From: an uncultured Tateyamaria sp.
GTDB taxonomy: Bacteria; Pseudomonadota; Alphaproteobacteria; Rhodobacterales; Rhodobacteraceae
DNA length: 64,000 nt
Assembly: GCF_947496075.1 (NCBI RefSeq)
Contig: NZ_CANMBJ010000006.1
Coordinates: forward strand, 124,001 to 188,000
Direction of reading: 5' to 3'
Below are positions 26,703 to 35,320 of this stretch, piece after piece. Made by a program: the position numbers and the translations under genes. Numbering within the stretch: the first letter of the stretch is position 1; every line of letters starts with the position of its first letter. The notes beneath the pieces were generated by a model that saw nothing but the letters and a program-made list of their open reading frames with translations, had not been told where the DNA came from and made no database searches.

Positions 26703-28159
26703 GAACACTTGAACAAGCTGGCCACGGCCACACCGAATTTCACGACGCCAAGGCTGCGGTGACCCATCTGCGCGAGTTGTACGAAGACGCGGTCGAATTC
26801 CTCAGCCAGCAGTTCCAGCACGCGATGGAGCATGGAGCACCCGAGGGGCGCGTGCGCGCCTACTACCCTGAAATCCGCTTTACCACGTCAAGCTACGCGC
26901 AGGTCGATACGCGTCTCAGCTTTGGGCATGTAGCAGACCCCGGCACCTACGCCACGACGGTCACGCGGCCGGACCTTTTCGAAAACTACCTGACACAACA
27001 AATCGGCCTGTTGATCACCAATCACGGGCAACCTGTCGAAATCGGTTACTCAAACACACCGATGCCCGTCCATTTCGCGGTGGCAAACGAACAGAACATA
27101 ACCGTCCCGCAAGAAGGAGCAGCGGCCTTTCCCCTGCGCGACGTGTTTGACGTTCCGGATTTGACAAACACCAACGATGACATCGTCAACGGCACATACG
27201 AAGCCGCCGATGGCATTGGCCCGCTCGCCCCGTTCACGGCCCAGCGCATCGATTACTCGCTGGCACGGCTTACACACTACACCGCCACCGATGCACATCA
27301 CTTCCAAAACCACGTTCTGTTTACGAACTACCAGTTCTACGTCTCGGAATTCGAGGCGTATGCGCGCGCGCAGATCGACGATCCCGACAGCGGGTACACG
27401 TCTTTCGTGTCGACAGGGAATGCCGAAATCACGGCAGGCGATCAAGAGCTGCCCACCAGCCCCAAGATGCCGCAGATGCCGACCTACCACCTCAAACGTG
27501 CCGACGGCTCTGGTATCACGCTGGTGAACATCGGTGTGGGGCCGTCCAACGCCAAAACGGCAACAGACCACATTGCCGTCCTGCGCCCCCACGCCTGGCT
27601 GATGGTCGGTCACTGTGCCGGTCTGCGCAATTCCCAGGCCCTGGGGGACTTCGTTCTGGCCCACGCCTACCTGCGCGAGGACAACGTGCTCGACACTGAC
27701 CTGCCGCCATGGGTTCCCATCCCCGCGCTGGCCGAGATCCAGATCGCATTGGAAGAGGCCGTGGCCGAGACCACGCAACTCAAGGGCTACGAGCTGAAGC
27801 GCATCATGCGCACGGGCACCGTGGCGAGCTACGATGACCGCAACTGGGAACTGCGCGACCAGCATGGGCCGGTGCAGCGCTTGTCCCAATCCCGTGCCAT
27901 CGCACTGGATATGGAAAGCGCAACGATTGCCGCCAACGGCTACCGCTTCCGCGTGCCCTACGGCACATTGCTCTGCGTGTCCGACAAGCCGCTGCATGGC
28001 GAATTGAAGCTGCCGGGCATGGCTTCGAACTTCTACAAAGAGCAGGTAGCACGCCATTTGATGATCGGAATCCGCGCGATGGAGCATCTGCGAACCATGC
28101 CTCTAGAGCGCATTCACAGCCGGAAATTGCGGTCTTTTGAGGAAACAGCCTTCCTTTAA
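26699..28159 (+). CDS. amn: AMP nucleosidase
   Basis: 486 residues, matching E. coli Amn length. It hydrolyses AMP to adenine and ribose 5-phosphate in the cytoplasm. An N-terminal Amn-specific domain (to about 190) is followed by a phosphorylase-like catalytic domain: G-V-G-P-S-N-A-K-T-A-T-D-H, M-V-G-H-C-A-G-L-R, and A-L-D-M-E-S-A-T-I-A-A-N-G with the conserved Met-Glu of nucleoside-cleaving enzymes. Coupled to adenine deaminase by a 4-bp overlap, so its product adenine is the substrate of the preceding gene product. Confidence 0.95.
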   Translation: MRTLEQAGHGHTEFHDAKAAVTHLRELYEDAVEFLSQQFQHAMEHGAPEGRVRAYYPEIRFTTSSYAQVDTRLSFGHVADPGTYATTVTRPDLFENYLTQQIGLLITNHGQPVEIGYSNTPMPVHFAVANEQNITVPQEGAAAFPLRDVFDVPDLTNTNDDIVNGTYEAADGIGPLAPFTAQRIDYSLARLTHYTATDAHHFQNHVLFTNYQFYVSEFEAYARAQIDDPDSGYTSFVSTGNAEITAGDQELPTSPKMPQMPTYHLKRADGSGITLVNIGVGPSNAKTATDHIAVLRPHAWLMVGHCAGLRNSQALGDFVLAHAYLREDNVLDTDLPPWVPIPALAEIQIALEEAVAETTQLKGYELKRIMRTGTVASYDDRNWELRDQHGPVQRLSQSRAIALDMESATIAANGYRFRVPYGTLLCVSDKPLHGELKLPGMASNFYKEQVARHLMIGIRAMEHLRTMPLERIHSRKLRSFEETAFL

Positions 28160-28212
28160 CGGCGAAAAACAGCGGAAAACCCCTTATTTTAGCTTGCCTT
28201 GAGCCACTATTC

Positions 28213-28243
28213 GTTGTGTGTTCGCACAACATTCCGTTATATT
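28213..28243 (+). promoter_or_regulatory. Putative HU promoter with inverted repeat
   Basis: A -35-like TTGTGT (28214-28219) and -10-like TATATT (28238-28243) are 18 bp apart, 46 bp before the HU start. An inverted repeat GTTGTG/CACAAC (28213-28218 and 28225-28230) overlaps the -35 element and could be an operator. Motif match is by eye. Confidence 0.45.
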
Positions 28244-28289
28244 GCGGATCAGAGGCCCAAGTTGTCGGGCAGACGAAGGAGACCATGAA

Positions 28290-28577
28290 ATGGCAAAACC
28301 AATGACAAAAACCCAACTCGTCGCCGCGCTGGCCGAAGAAATGGGGACAGACAAGAAATCCGCAGGCGGCGCGCTGGACGCGATCTGCGGGCTGATCACC
28401 AAGGAAGTTTCGGGCGGTGGCGCAGTCACTCTGCCGGGCGTTGGCAAAATCTATTGCCGCGAGCGTCCCGAGCGCATGGTGCGTAACCCTGCCACGGGTG
28501 AACAGTTCAAGAAAGAAGCGGACAAGGTCGTGAAAATGACCATCGCCAAAGCGCTGAAAGACAGCGTGAACGGCTAA
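28290..28577 (+). CDS. HU family DNA-binding protein
   Basis: 95 residues from ATG 28290, preceded by GAAGGAG; longer in-frame extension upstream has no family similarity. Histone-like protein that bends DNA as a dimer. L-P-G-V-G-K-I-Y matches the L-x-G-F-G-x-F core and R-x-x-R-N-P-A-T-G-E-Q is the conserved DNA-binding arm (R-N-P-x-T-G). It lacks the usual N-terminal M-N-K and starts M-A-K-P-M-T-K-T-Q-L-V, like many alphaproteobacterial HU variants. Single-gene unit with its own promoter candidate and a strong terminator. Confidence 0.93.
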   Translation: MAKPMTKTQLVAALAEEMGTDKKSAGGALDAICGLITKEVSGGGAVTLPGVGKIYCRERPERMVRNPATGEQFKKEADKVVKMTIAKALKDSVNG

Positions 28578-28600
28578 GACCGCGTCTCTCGACGTATTCA

Positions 28601-28626
28601 GGGTCGCCCTCGGGCGGCCCTTTTTT
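28601..28626 (+). terminator. Rho-independent terminator of HU gene
   Basis: Nine-base-pair stem GGGTCGCCC/GGGCGGCCC (one G-U pair), 2-base loop, followed by six T. The T-run overlaps the stop of the convergent DUF3179 gene (28625-28627). Confidence 0.9.
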
Positions 28627-29992
28627 ATGGACTGTACACCGTGGCCGCGTCGCCCAGGTAGTTGTCCCACGCAAACCAATAGCTGATGTGCCCCGCGATC
28701 CGTTCCAACCGTGTCCCATCCGGGCCAAACAGCGCATCCTCGGTCACCCGCCACGCGGCCCCCGACTGATCTGCGATCTTTCCATCGGTTTGGCTGAACG
28801 TCCTGTCACCGCGTTCATAGGCTCGCACACTGCGCTTGCCGACATCTCCGATCAGCAACAGTGGCGTATCCGCAATCCCGTCATTGATGATCGGCTGCCC
28901 TTCAAACGCATTCAGCGGCCAGCCACGCGCAGCTCCGAATTGGCGCACGGCAAAGATATAGTCCTTTTGCGCGTGTTGCCGCTGATCGACCTGCGCCGGA
29001 AACATCAGGTCAGGTGACGCAAAGTAGTCATTATACACCACGCCAGAGCCGTAATCGCGGCGATGGCCGGTACTCAGGCTCAGCACCTTGGTCTTCGGGT
29101 TCGACGCTTTCCAACTGTCCCACGTGGTGATGACCACCGGGCGCTGCTGCAACTCGATCCCACTGTTCACAAGAGGCCCCACAACGGGCTTGCCGGTCCA
29201 CTGGTTCCACAGCGAATGCGTCTCGCGGTCGAACATCAGCTTGTTCGACCGATAGAGGAACCCGGAAGATCCGAACACCAACGGCTTCGAGCGTCCCGGC
29301 ACGTCCGTTTCAAACAGGATGCCCGAACCGCACAGGGTGCAATAGGCCAACGCCACCGGCACACCGCCAATCACCTCGTTGAACATCTCGTGCCAGCCCA
29401 TGATCCGCAGCGGATAGGCCCGCACATCACCATTGATCGACACACCAAAGACCAGATCATCACCACGCATATAATCCGCATCGCCTGCCGCAATCAGCTC
29501 AGGATTATCGAGCGACGGGATACCGTCCTTGACCACACCGCCCCACGCAATTTCTTCCAGCCGAATGCGCATCTGATCGGGCTGGATATGCTCGGGCCGC
29601 AGGAACAGGTCGAAATTGTCATCGATCCGCAGCATGACCTCGCGTTTGTAGGTGGGGAAATCTTCGTGCGGTTTGACCTGCGGGTTCTGCTCCTGCCACA
29701 ACATCCACTGGAACCAGTCGGTGAAGTAGTCCTCACCGGTGATCGCCGTCAGTGTTTCGGCAATCTGTGGGCCACGGGATCGGGAAAAGCGCAAGGATGT
29801 GATCAACGGGGCGGCCATGTCGGGTGACCCGCGCTCTTCGATCCACTTCAATGCGGCTTCGAATTCGGTGGTGGGGGCCGACAATGGCGCGCGCATGGCG
29901 TCCAAAGCACTGATGCCTTGCGACAGGGCGGCATGAGGCAACAACGCACTGGACAAGGTCAGGCCACCAAAGGTGCGGCGGGTCAGGGTCAT
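28625..29992 (-). CDS. DUF3179 domain-containing exported protein
   Basis: 455 residues from ATG 29992, preceded by AGGAGG; the upstream frame extension is discarded. The N terminus has a twin-arginine-like R-R-T-F-G-G-L-T-L followed by a hydrophobic stretch and A-A-L-S-Q cleavage site. The DUF3179 core includes A-Y-C-T-L-C-G-S, a Cys pair with possible metal or cofactor role, and S-L-W-N-Q-W-T-G and Y-G-S-G-V-V-Y. No biochemical function is established for the family. Convergent with HU and divergent from the DMT exporter gene. Confidence 0.88.
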   Translation of the reverse strand: MTLTRRTFGGLTLSSALLPHAALSQGISALDAMRAPLSAPTTEFEAALKWIEERGSPDMAAPLITSLRFSRSRGPQIAETLTAITGEDYFTDWFQWMLWQEQNPQVKPHEDFPTYKREVMLRIDDNFDLFLRPEHIQPDQMRIRLEEIAWGGVVKDGIPSLDNPELIAAGDADYMRGDDLVFGVSINGDVRAYPLRIMGWHEMFNEVIGGVPVALAYCTLCGSGILFETDVPGRSKPLVFGSSGFLYRSNKLMFDRETHSLWNQWTGKPVVGPLVNSGIELQQRPVVITTWDSWKASNPKTKVLSLSTGHRRDYGSGVVYNDYFASPDLMFPAQVDQRQHAQKDYIFAVRQFGAARGWPLNAFEGQPIINDGIADTPLLLIGDVGKRSVRAYERGDRTFSQTDGKIADQSGAAWRVTEDALFGPDGTRLERIAGHISYWFAWDNYLGDAATVYSP

Positions 29993-30123
29993 GTCGGTCC
30001 TCCTCTGCTTTGCAGCCTGTGTGCACCGAAACGCGATCACATACATTGCAAAGGGCTGTGAACACCGCCTTGCATCCCACCCCGATTTCCCCGAACGTCC
30101 GCCCAAGACGAAAAGGGACGGTC

Positions 30124-30993
30124 ATGGACATCCGCGCACTTCTGATGGGCCTGACCTTTGCCCTGATCTGGTCGTCTGCCTTCACCTCGGCGCGGATTAT
30201 CGTGACGCACGCACCGCCCTTCGCGGCGTCGTCCTTACGCTTCTTCATTGCCGGGATCATCGGTGTCGCCGTGGCACGGATGATGGGGCAGACATGGAAC
30301 CTGACCCGCGACCAGTGGCGCGCCACGCTGATCTTCGGCCTGTGCCAGAACGCGATCTATCTGGGCCTGAATTTCTATGCCATGCAGACGGTCGAGGCGT
30401 CGGTGGCGTCGATCATCGCCTCGACCATGCCACTGATGGTGGCCTTTGCCGGATGGGTCGTGTTTCGGGACAGGCTTCCCACGATGGGCATCGTCGGGCT
30501 GGTGCTCGGGATCACAGGCGTGATCCTGATCATGTCGGCGCGGCTGGATGCGGGCGTTGACCTCTTTGGCGTGGCGCTGTGCGTGATCGCCGCCGTTGCC
30601 TTGACCGTAGCAACCCTGTCGATGCGCACAATGTCGTCCGGGGGCAACCTGATGATGGTTGTCGGATTGCAGATGTTCGTGGGCGCCGTGGTGCTGGGCA
30701 TCGCCTCCGCCATGATCGAAACGATCGAAGTGACACCGACACCGGCACTTTATGCCGCCTTTGCCTACACCGTTTTGGTTCCCGGTCTTGCCGCCACCTG
30801 GATCTGGTTCGCGCTTGTCGCCCGGATCGGGGCAACCAAGGCGGCCACCTTCCACTTCCTCAACCCCTTCTTCGGCGTTGCCATCGCCGCAGCGCTTTTG
30901 GGCGAACGCTTGGGTGCGCAAGATATCCTCGGTGTCGCCATCATCACGGTCGGTATTCTTGCGGTGCAATTGTCACGACAGACCAAAAGCTGA
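30124..30993 (+). CDS. DMT superfamily (EamA) transporter
   Basis: 289 residues from ATG 30124, preceded by AAAGGGA. Ten hydrophobic segments arranged as two EamA repeats; F-A-L-I-W-S-S-A-F near the start and R-F-F-I-A-G in the third helix are typical. The second repeat ends with A-A-x-L-L-G-E-R-L. Inner-membrane exporter of amino acids or other metabolites; the substrate cannot be predicted. Divergent from the DUF3179 gene; the next gene starts 70 bp downstream. Confidence 0.92.
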   Translation: MDIRALLMGLTFALIWSSAFTSARIIVTHAPPFAASSLRFFIAGIIGVAVARMMGQTWNLTRDQWRATLIFGLCQNAIYLGLNFYAMQTVEASVASIIASTMPLMVAFAGWVVFRDRLPTMGIVGLVLGITGVILIMSARLDAGVDLFGVALCVIAAVALTVATLSMRTMSSGGNLMMVVGLQMFVGAVVLGIASAMIETIEVTPTPALYAAFAYTVLVPGLAATWIWFALVARIGATKAATFHFLNPFFGVAIAAALLGERLGAQDILGVAIITVGILAVQLSRQTKS

Positions 30994-31063
30994 ACACGAC
31001 CACTTGCGCCTGCGCACACCCGCAATATTGTGTCCCGAGATTTCAGATTTCGGAGCCTTTTTG

Positions 31064-31462
31064 ATGCGCCGCCGCACATTTCTTCTGTCTGCTACCGCCT
31101 GCGCCGTGCCATCGCTCGGCGCGGCCTATCCGGCGCAAACCTTCACACCTGCCATCTGGCGGGATCTACGCGGCACGGATCAAACGGTCGTGATGAATTT
31201 TCGGGCCAGCTGGTCCCTGACATGCCAGATCAAATCCGACCTGATCGCCGAGGCGCTGGCGGAAAACCCGGCGTACACCAACCTGACATTCGTTGACGTG
31301 GATTGGGATACGTTCGGCCCGTCCCAAATGACACAAAGGCTCAAGGTCAAACGCCGTTCCACCTTGCTTGTGATGAAGAACGGGGACGAAGTGGCCCGGC
31401 TTGTGAATGAACCCTATGCCCGCAAGGTCCGCGCACTTCTGGACGCCGCCCTTGCTGCCTGA
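31064..31462 (+). CDS. Exported thioredoxin-fold protein without CxxC
   Basis: 132 residues from ATG 31064 (CGGAG upstream). R-R-R-T-F-L-L-S followed by a hydrophobic segment is a signal peptide with a twin-arginine-like start. The rest resembles the DsbD C-terminal thioredoxin domain: V-M-N-F-R-A-S-W-S-L-T-C-Q-I-K-S and T-N-L-T-F-V-D-V-D-W. Where the family has W-C-x-x-C this protein has W-S-L-T-C (Ser51, Cys54), and the cis-Pro before the T-L-L strand is Ser. A dithiol exchange role is unlikely; a monothiol or structural role is possible. Its 3' end overlaps the proposed start region of the GlxA gene. Confidence 0.8.
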   Translation: MRRRTFLLSATACAVPSLGAAYPAQTFTPAIWRDLRGTDQTVVMNFRASWSLTCQIKSDLIAEALAENPAYTNLTFVDVDWDTFGPSQMTQRLKVKRRSTLLVMKNGDEVARLVNEPYARKVRALLDAALAA

Positions 31463-32438
31463 GGCAACGCGCCCAAGGCGCTATGCCTTTCTGCTCATTC
31501 CCGGCTATTCCCAATTGGGCTTTGCCTGCGCGTTGGAGGCTCTGAGCCTTGCCAACCTGCACCCGTCAGGTCAGAGATTTTATACATGGCGCGTGATCGG
31601 AGAAACGGGCGATCCGGTGCCAGCCTACAACGGCATCACCACCGCCGTGGATGCCGCGCTGCCCGAACTTTCCCGTGACGAAACGCTTGTCGTCTGCGCC
31701 GGCAATCGGGCGGCCGAGGGCAGTACCAAACCCATCCTCAACTGGCTGCGCCGCGAGACACGCAAAGGCATGGACTTTGGCGCGCTGTCTTCCGGTACGT
31801 ATACGCTGGCGCTGGCCGGTCTGTTGGCAGGCAAACAGGTGACCACCCATTGGGAATACCGCGACGCCCTGATCGAGCTTCTGCCCGACGTGATCATCGA
31901 AAACAGTCTCTATTCAAAGGACGGACGCATCTTCACCACCGCGGGCGGGGCGGCGTCGATGGACATGATGCTGGACCGGATCAAATCGGAATACGGTGTC
32001 GATCTTGCGACATGGGTGGCGGACCAGATGGTGTACACCGACCCGCGTGCCGCCAGTCACGGTCAACGCCTGTCACGCCGGGCGCGTCCGGACATGGCGC
32101 ATGGCAAACTGGGCATGGCCCTGCAGATCATGGAAAACAACCTCGAAGACCCGCTGCGCCCGGACGAGATCGCCGACCTGATCGAACTCAGCACACGGCA
32201 GCTGGAAAGGGTGTTTGCCAAGCATCTGGGCATGTCCCCCAAACGCCACTACCTGCAACTGCGGCTGGAAAAGGCACGTGGGCTTTTACGCCAGACCAAC
32301 CTGAGCGTCACGGACATTTGCGTGGCATGCGGGTTCCGATCGCTCTCGCATTTCTCCAAAAGCTATCGCGGCACCTTTGGCCTGAGCCCCGGACAGGAAA
32401 AACGTGGCACGGGATCGATGTGGCCGACACAGCCGTGA
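31407..32438 (+). CDS. GlxA-type transcriptional regulator (DJ-1/PfpI plus AraC HTH)
   Basis: 343 residues from ATG 31407, which lies inside the preceding gene; TTG 31452 is an alternative that removes 15 unconserved residues. The N-terminal DJ-1/PfpI-like domain includes F-L-L-I-P-G-Y-S-Q and S-S-G-T-Y-T-L-A-x-A-G-L-L. The C-terminal AraC domain has L-E-R-V-F-A-K-H-L-G-M-S-P-K-R-H-Y and V-T-D-I-C-V-A-C-G-F-R-S-L-S-H-F-S-K-S-Y-R. Relatives such as GbdR, ArgR or CdhR control betaine, arginine or carnitine catabolism. Its target is unknown; no such pathway is adjacent, although polyamine genes lie 18 kb away. Confidence 0.9.
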   Translation: MNPMPARSAHFWTPPLLPEATRPRRYAFLLIPGYSQLGFACALEALSLANLHPSGQRFYTWRVIGETGDPVPAYNGITTAVDAALPELSRDETLVVCAGNRAAEGSTKPILNWLRRETRKGMDFGALSSGTYTLALAGLLAGKQVTTHWEYRDALIELLPDVIIENSLYSKDGRIFTTAGGAASMDMMLDRIKSEYGVDLATWVADQMVYTDPRAASHGQRLSRRARPDMAHGKLGMALQIMENNLEDPLRPDEIADLIELSTRQLERVFAKHLGMSPKRHYLQLRLEKARGLLRQTNLSVTDICVACGFRSLSHFSKSYRGTFGLSPGQEKRGTGSMWPTQP

Positions 32439-32490
32439 TTGCGGCATCACGCAACGCGATGTATCCCACCCCAAAAGGAACGAGGGGCAG

Positions 32491-33738
32491 ATGAAATTTC
32501 TGTTTGTGCATCAGAACATGCCGGGCCAGTACCGCGAGCTGATCCAATGGTTGGCGGCACAAGGCGGGCACCAGATAGTCTTTCTGACCCAACGCCAGAA
32601 AGCACCCCAATTCGAGGGCGTCCAAACGGTCGTCTACAAGTCGCACCATCAGGCCAAGGAAGACGCCTACGGCCTTTCCCGCACATGGGAAAACGCCTCC
32701 GGCAACGGCTTTGGCGCTGTCATTGCCCTGCGCCAGCTGGTGGACAAAGGGTTCACCCCGGACATCGTCATCGGTCATGTGGGGTGGGGCGAGATGTCGT
32801 TCTTTCGCGAAGTCCTGCCCGACACGCCGATGATCGGGTTTTTTGAATACTATTATTCAGCCCATGGTGGCCCGGTTGGCTTCGACCCCGAAAGTCCGGT
32901 CAGCGAACACGCGCCGTTCATCATGCACGGCCACAACGTGGTGCCACAGGTCAACCTGAACGTAGTCGACGTGGCGCACAGCCCGACCAATTGGCAACGC
33001 GACCGGTTTCCCAAACACTTTCATGACAAGATGTATGTGTGCCACGATGGCATTCGCACCGACAAGCTGAAGCCAAACAAGAAGGCGAAGGTCAGCCTTG
33101 GGCGGATTGGTCGGCCGCTAACGGCCAAGGATGAGATCGTGACATTCATGTCCCGCAATCTCGAAACCACGCGCGGCTACCACCAGTTCATGCGCGCCGT
33201 TCCCAAGATCCAAAGGGCACGACCCAACGCCCGCATCCTCGTAATAGGCGGCAATGATGCGTCCTATGGCAGCAAGAACAAGCACCCCGGTGGCTTGCGC
33301 GGCCAGATGGAGGCCGAGGTGGGGCACCTGATTGACTGGGACCGGCTCCATTTTCTGGGGCAAGTGCCATACGAAAGCTATCAAAGCATCATTCAGATCA
33401 GCGCGTGCCACATCTACCTGTCGATGCCGTTCGTGCTGTCGTGGTCCCTGCTGGAATGCATGTCGATGGAGGCAACGATTGTCGCCAGCGACGTCGCCCC
33501 GGTCCGCGAGGCTGTAGAACATGGCAAGACGGGCTTGCTCGTCGACTTCTTCGACCCCGATGCGATTGCCGCGCAAGTCGCAGACGTTCTGGAAAAGCCC
33601 CGCGACTACGCGCACCTGGGTTCTGCCGCGCGCCAGCATGTGATCGACACCTACGACTTTGAAACCATCTGCCTGCCGGAACACATCCGCCAGATCAACG
33701 CGCTGTTCCCGGCGGACAAACAGATCGCGACAGGGTAA
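32491..33738 (+). CDS. GT4-family glycosyltransferase
   Basis: 415 residues from ATG 32491 (GAGGGG upstream). The N terminus F-L-F-V-H-Q-N-M-P-G-Q-Y-R-E-L is typical of a GT-B retaining transferase subgroup. The donor-binding domain has F-M-S-R-N-L-E-T-T-R-G-Y and V-L-S-W-S-L-L-E-C-M-S-M-E-A (the E-x7-E type motif), then D-V-A-P-V-R-E and G-L-L-V-D-F-F-D. It adds a sugar to a growing surface glycan, on the cytoplasmic face. First gene of a polysaccharide run, four bases ahead of the epimerase. Confidence 0.92.
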   Translation: MKFLFVHQNMPGQYRELIQWLAAQGGHQIVFLTQRQKAPQFEGVQTVVYKSHHQAKEDAYGLSRTWENASGNGFGAVIALRQLVDKGFTPDIVIGHVGWGEMSFFREVLPDTPMIGFFEYYYSAHGGPVGFDPESPVSEHAPFIMHGHNVVPQVNLNVVDVAHSPTNWQRDRFPKHFHDKMYVCHDGIRTDKLKPNKKAKVSLGRIGRPLTAKDEIVTFMSRNLETTRGYHQFMRAVPKIQRARPNARILVIGGNDASYGSKNKHPGGLRGQMEAEVGHLIDWDRLHFLGQVPYESYQSIIQISACHIYLSMPFVLSWSLLECMSMEATIVASDVAPVREAVEHGKTGLLVDFFDPDAIAAQVADVLEKPRDYAHLGSAARQHVIDTYDFETICLPEHIRQINALFPADKQIATG

Positions 33739-33741
33739 GCC

Positions 33742-34512
33742 ATGCGGATCGTGATGCTTGGCGCCGGCGGAAAACTGGGCCAATTGCTCGAACCACGGTG
33801 GCCGGGTGAAGCGGTTTGGACCACACGTTCCGATGTCGATATTGCCGACCCCAACACACTGACCCGCACGCTGAATGGGGCAGATGCGGTTTTTTGCCTT
33901 GCGGGGGTCACCCCCGGTTCCACAGCTTCGATGGAGTTGAACGCGACGCTGGCCCGGCAGACACTGGATGCCGCACAGGGTGCGCATGTCTTCCTGTTTT
34001 CATCCGCGGCTGTTTACGGCGCGTTGCAGGGGCCTCTCACCGAAGATGGACCAACATCACCGCAAAGCCCGTATGGCAAGTCCAAGCTCGAGATGGAGCG
34101 CCTGGCCGCCAAGCACCCAAACCCGAGCACATCGCTGCGGCTCGGCAATGTCGCCGGGGCGGACGCAATCCTTGGCGGTTGGAAACCCGACTTTCAGCTC
34201 GATCAGTTCTCCGATAACACAACTCCGGCCCGCAGCTATATAGGTCCGGGGAAACTGGCGCGGGTGTTGAACGCACTCACATGCGCGAACACCTTACCAA
34301 AAATCATGAACATCGCTGCGCCCAAAACGGTCAGTATGGGTGCCCTCCTGGACGCGGCTTCGCTCAAATGGACGCCACAACCGGCGACGGACCGCACGAT
34401 TGCGAACGTGCATCTGGACACCAGCACGCTTGAACGGTTCACATCGTTTACGGACTCTGACAGCACAGCAGCAGGGATCGTCGCCGACTGGAAGCAAGGA
34501 CCACGCAGATGA
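33742..34512 (+). CDS. NAD-dependent epimerase/dehydratase (extended SDR)
   Basis: 256 residues, short for an extended SDR. The nucleotide-binding motif reads G-A-G-G-K-L-G-Q-L at residues 7-15. F-S-S-A-A-V-Y-G supplies the catalytic Ser and S-P-Y-G-K-S-K-L-E-M-E-R the Y-x-x-x-K pair. It probably changes a nucleotide sugar for the glycan built by this locus. The C-terminal substrate domain is reduced relative to GalE-type enzymes. The stop overlaps the sugar-transferase start by ATGA. Confidence 0.88.
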   Translation: MRIVMLGAGGKLGQLLEPRWPGEAVWTTRSDVDIADPNTLTRTLNGADAVFCLAGVTPGSTASMELNATLARQTLDAAQGAHVFLFSSAAVYGALQGPLTEDGPTSPQSPYGKSKLEMERLAAKHPNPSTSLRLGNVAGADAILGGWKPDFQLDQFSDNTTPARSYIGPGKLARVLNALTCANTLPKIMNIAAPKTVSMGALLDAASLKWTPQPATDRTIANVHLDTSTLERFTSFTDSDSTAAGIVADWKQGPRR

Positions 34513-35126
34513 CATGGCGCAAGCGTATCTTCGACCTGTTCTTTGCCAGTCTTCTGGTCATCATGCTTGGCCCGATCGTCCTGTACCTTGTATGGCTGGT
34601 TTGGCGGAAACAGGGTCGCCCGCTGTTCTATGTGGCGGAACGCATGAAGTCGCCCACAGAAAGTTTCGGACTGTGGAAATTCCGCACCATGACAATCGAC
34701 AACAATGATCAGGGCGTTTCGGGCGGGCATAAGGAAGCGCGGATCACACCGCTGGGCGCCAAATTACGGGCCAAGCGGCTGGATGAATTTCCACAGCTGT
34801 GGAACATTCTGAAGGGCGATCTGTCCTTTGTTGGACCCCGCCCGCCACTGCGCGAATATGTCGAACGCTTCCCGGAACTATACGGTAAGGTATTGAAATC
34901 ACGGCCAGGTGTGACAGGGCTGGCAACGATTCGTTTCCACAAGCACGAAGACAGGCTACTCGCGCGGTGCAGCACACCAGAAGAGACCGACAGCACCTAT
35001 TGCCGCATTTGTGTGCCACGCAAGGCGCGGCTGGACCTCATCTATCAGAAGAATCAAAGCACCTGCTACGACTTTGACTTGGTCTTTCAAACGATTGGCA
35101 ACTTGTTCTGCCGTCATCGCAGCTAG
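34509..35126 (+). CDS. Initiating sugar transferase (small monotopic phosphoglycosyl transferase)
   Basis: 205 residues, size of the PglC-type minimal catalytic unit. One re-entrant membrane helix (residues 6-30, D-L-F-F-A-S-L-L-V-I-M-L-G-P) precedes the catalytic domain: W-K-F-R-T-M, D-E-F-P-Q-L-W-N-I-L-K-G-D-L-S-F-V-G-P-R-P-P-L with the conserved D-E pair replaced in context by L-D-E-F-P, and R-P-G-V-T-G. It transfers a phosphosugar to undecaprenyl phosphate. The C-terminal C-R-I-C segment is unusual. Coupled to the epimerase gene upstream. Confidence 0.92.
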   Translation: MTWRKRIFDLFFASLLVIMLGPIVLYLVWLVWRKQGRPLFYVAERMKSPTESFGLWKFRTMTIDNNDQGVSGGHKEARITPLGAKLRAKRLDEFPQLWNILKGDLSFVGPRPPLREYVERFPELYGKVLKSRPGVTGLATIRFHKHEDRLLARCSTPEETDSTYCRICVPRKARLDLIYQKNQSTCYDFDLVFQTIGNLFCRHRS

Positions 35127-35207
35127 CGACCAATCCCTTATCGAATCACTTATTATGTGTAATTTGTGCCTGTGAACGGTTATTTAATGGGCATTTTTTG
35201 GCGCTTT

Positions 35208-35230
35208 TCCGCCGGCTATCGGCGGACTTT
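35208..35230 (+). terminator. Possible terminator after sugar-transferase gene
   Basis: Seven-base-pair stem (35208-35214 with 35220-35226), 5-base loop, then CTTTT. It lies 82 bp past the stop in the 194-bp gap before the dehydratase gene, which therefore probably has its own promoter. The rest of the gap holds short palindromes (for example at 35253-35272) but no promoter I trust. Confidence 0.6.
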
Positions 35231-35320
35231 TCTGCACCTGCAAAATAGTTGCACAACTCTGACACGCATTCGTGTTAGCGCTTTTGGCAGCTTGGAAAGG
35301 CGACCGACCAAGGGGGCATC

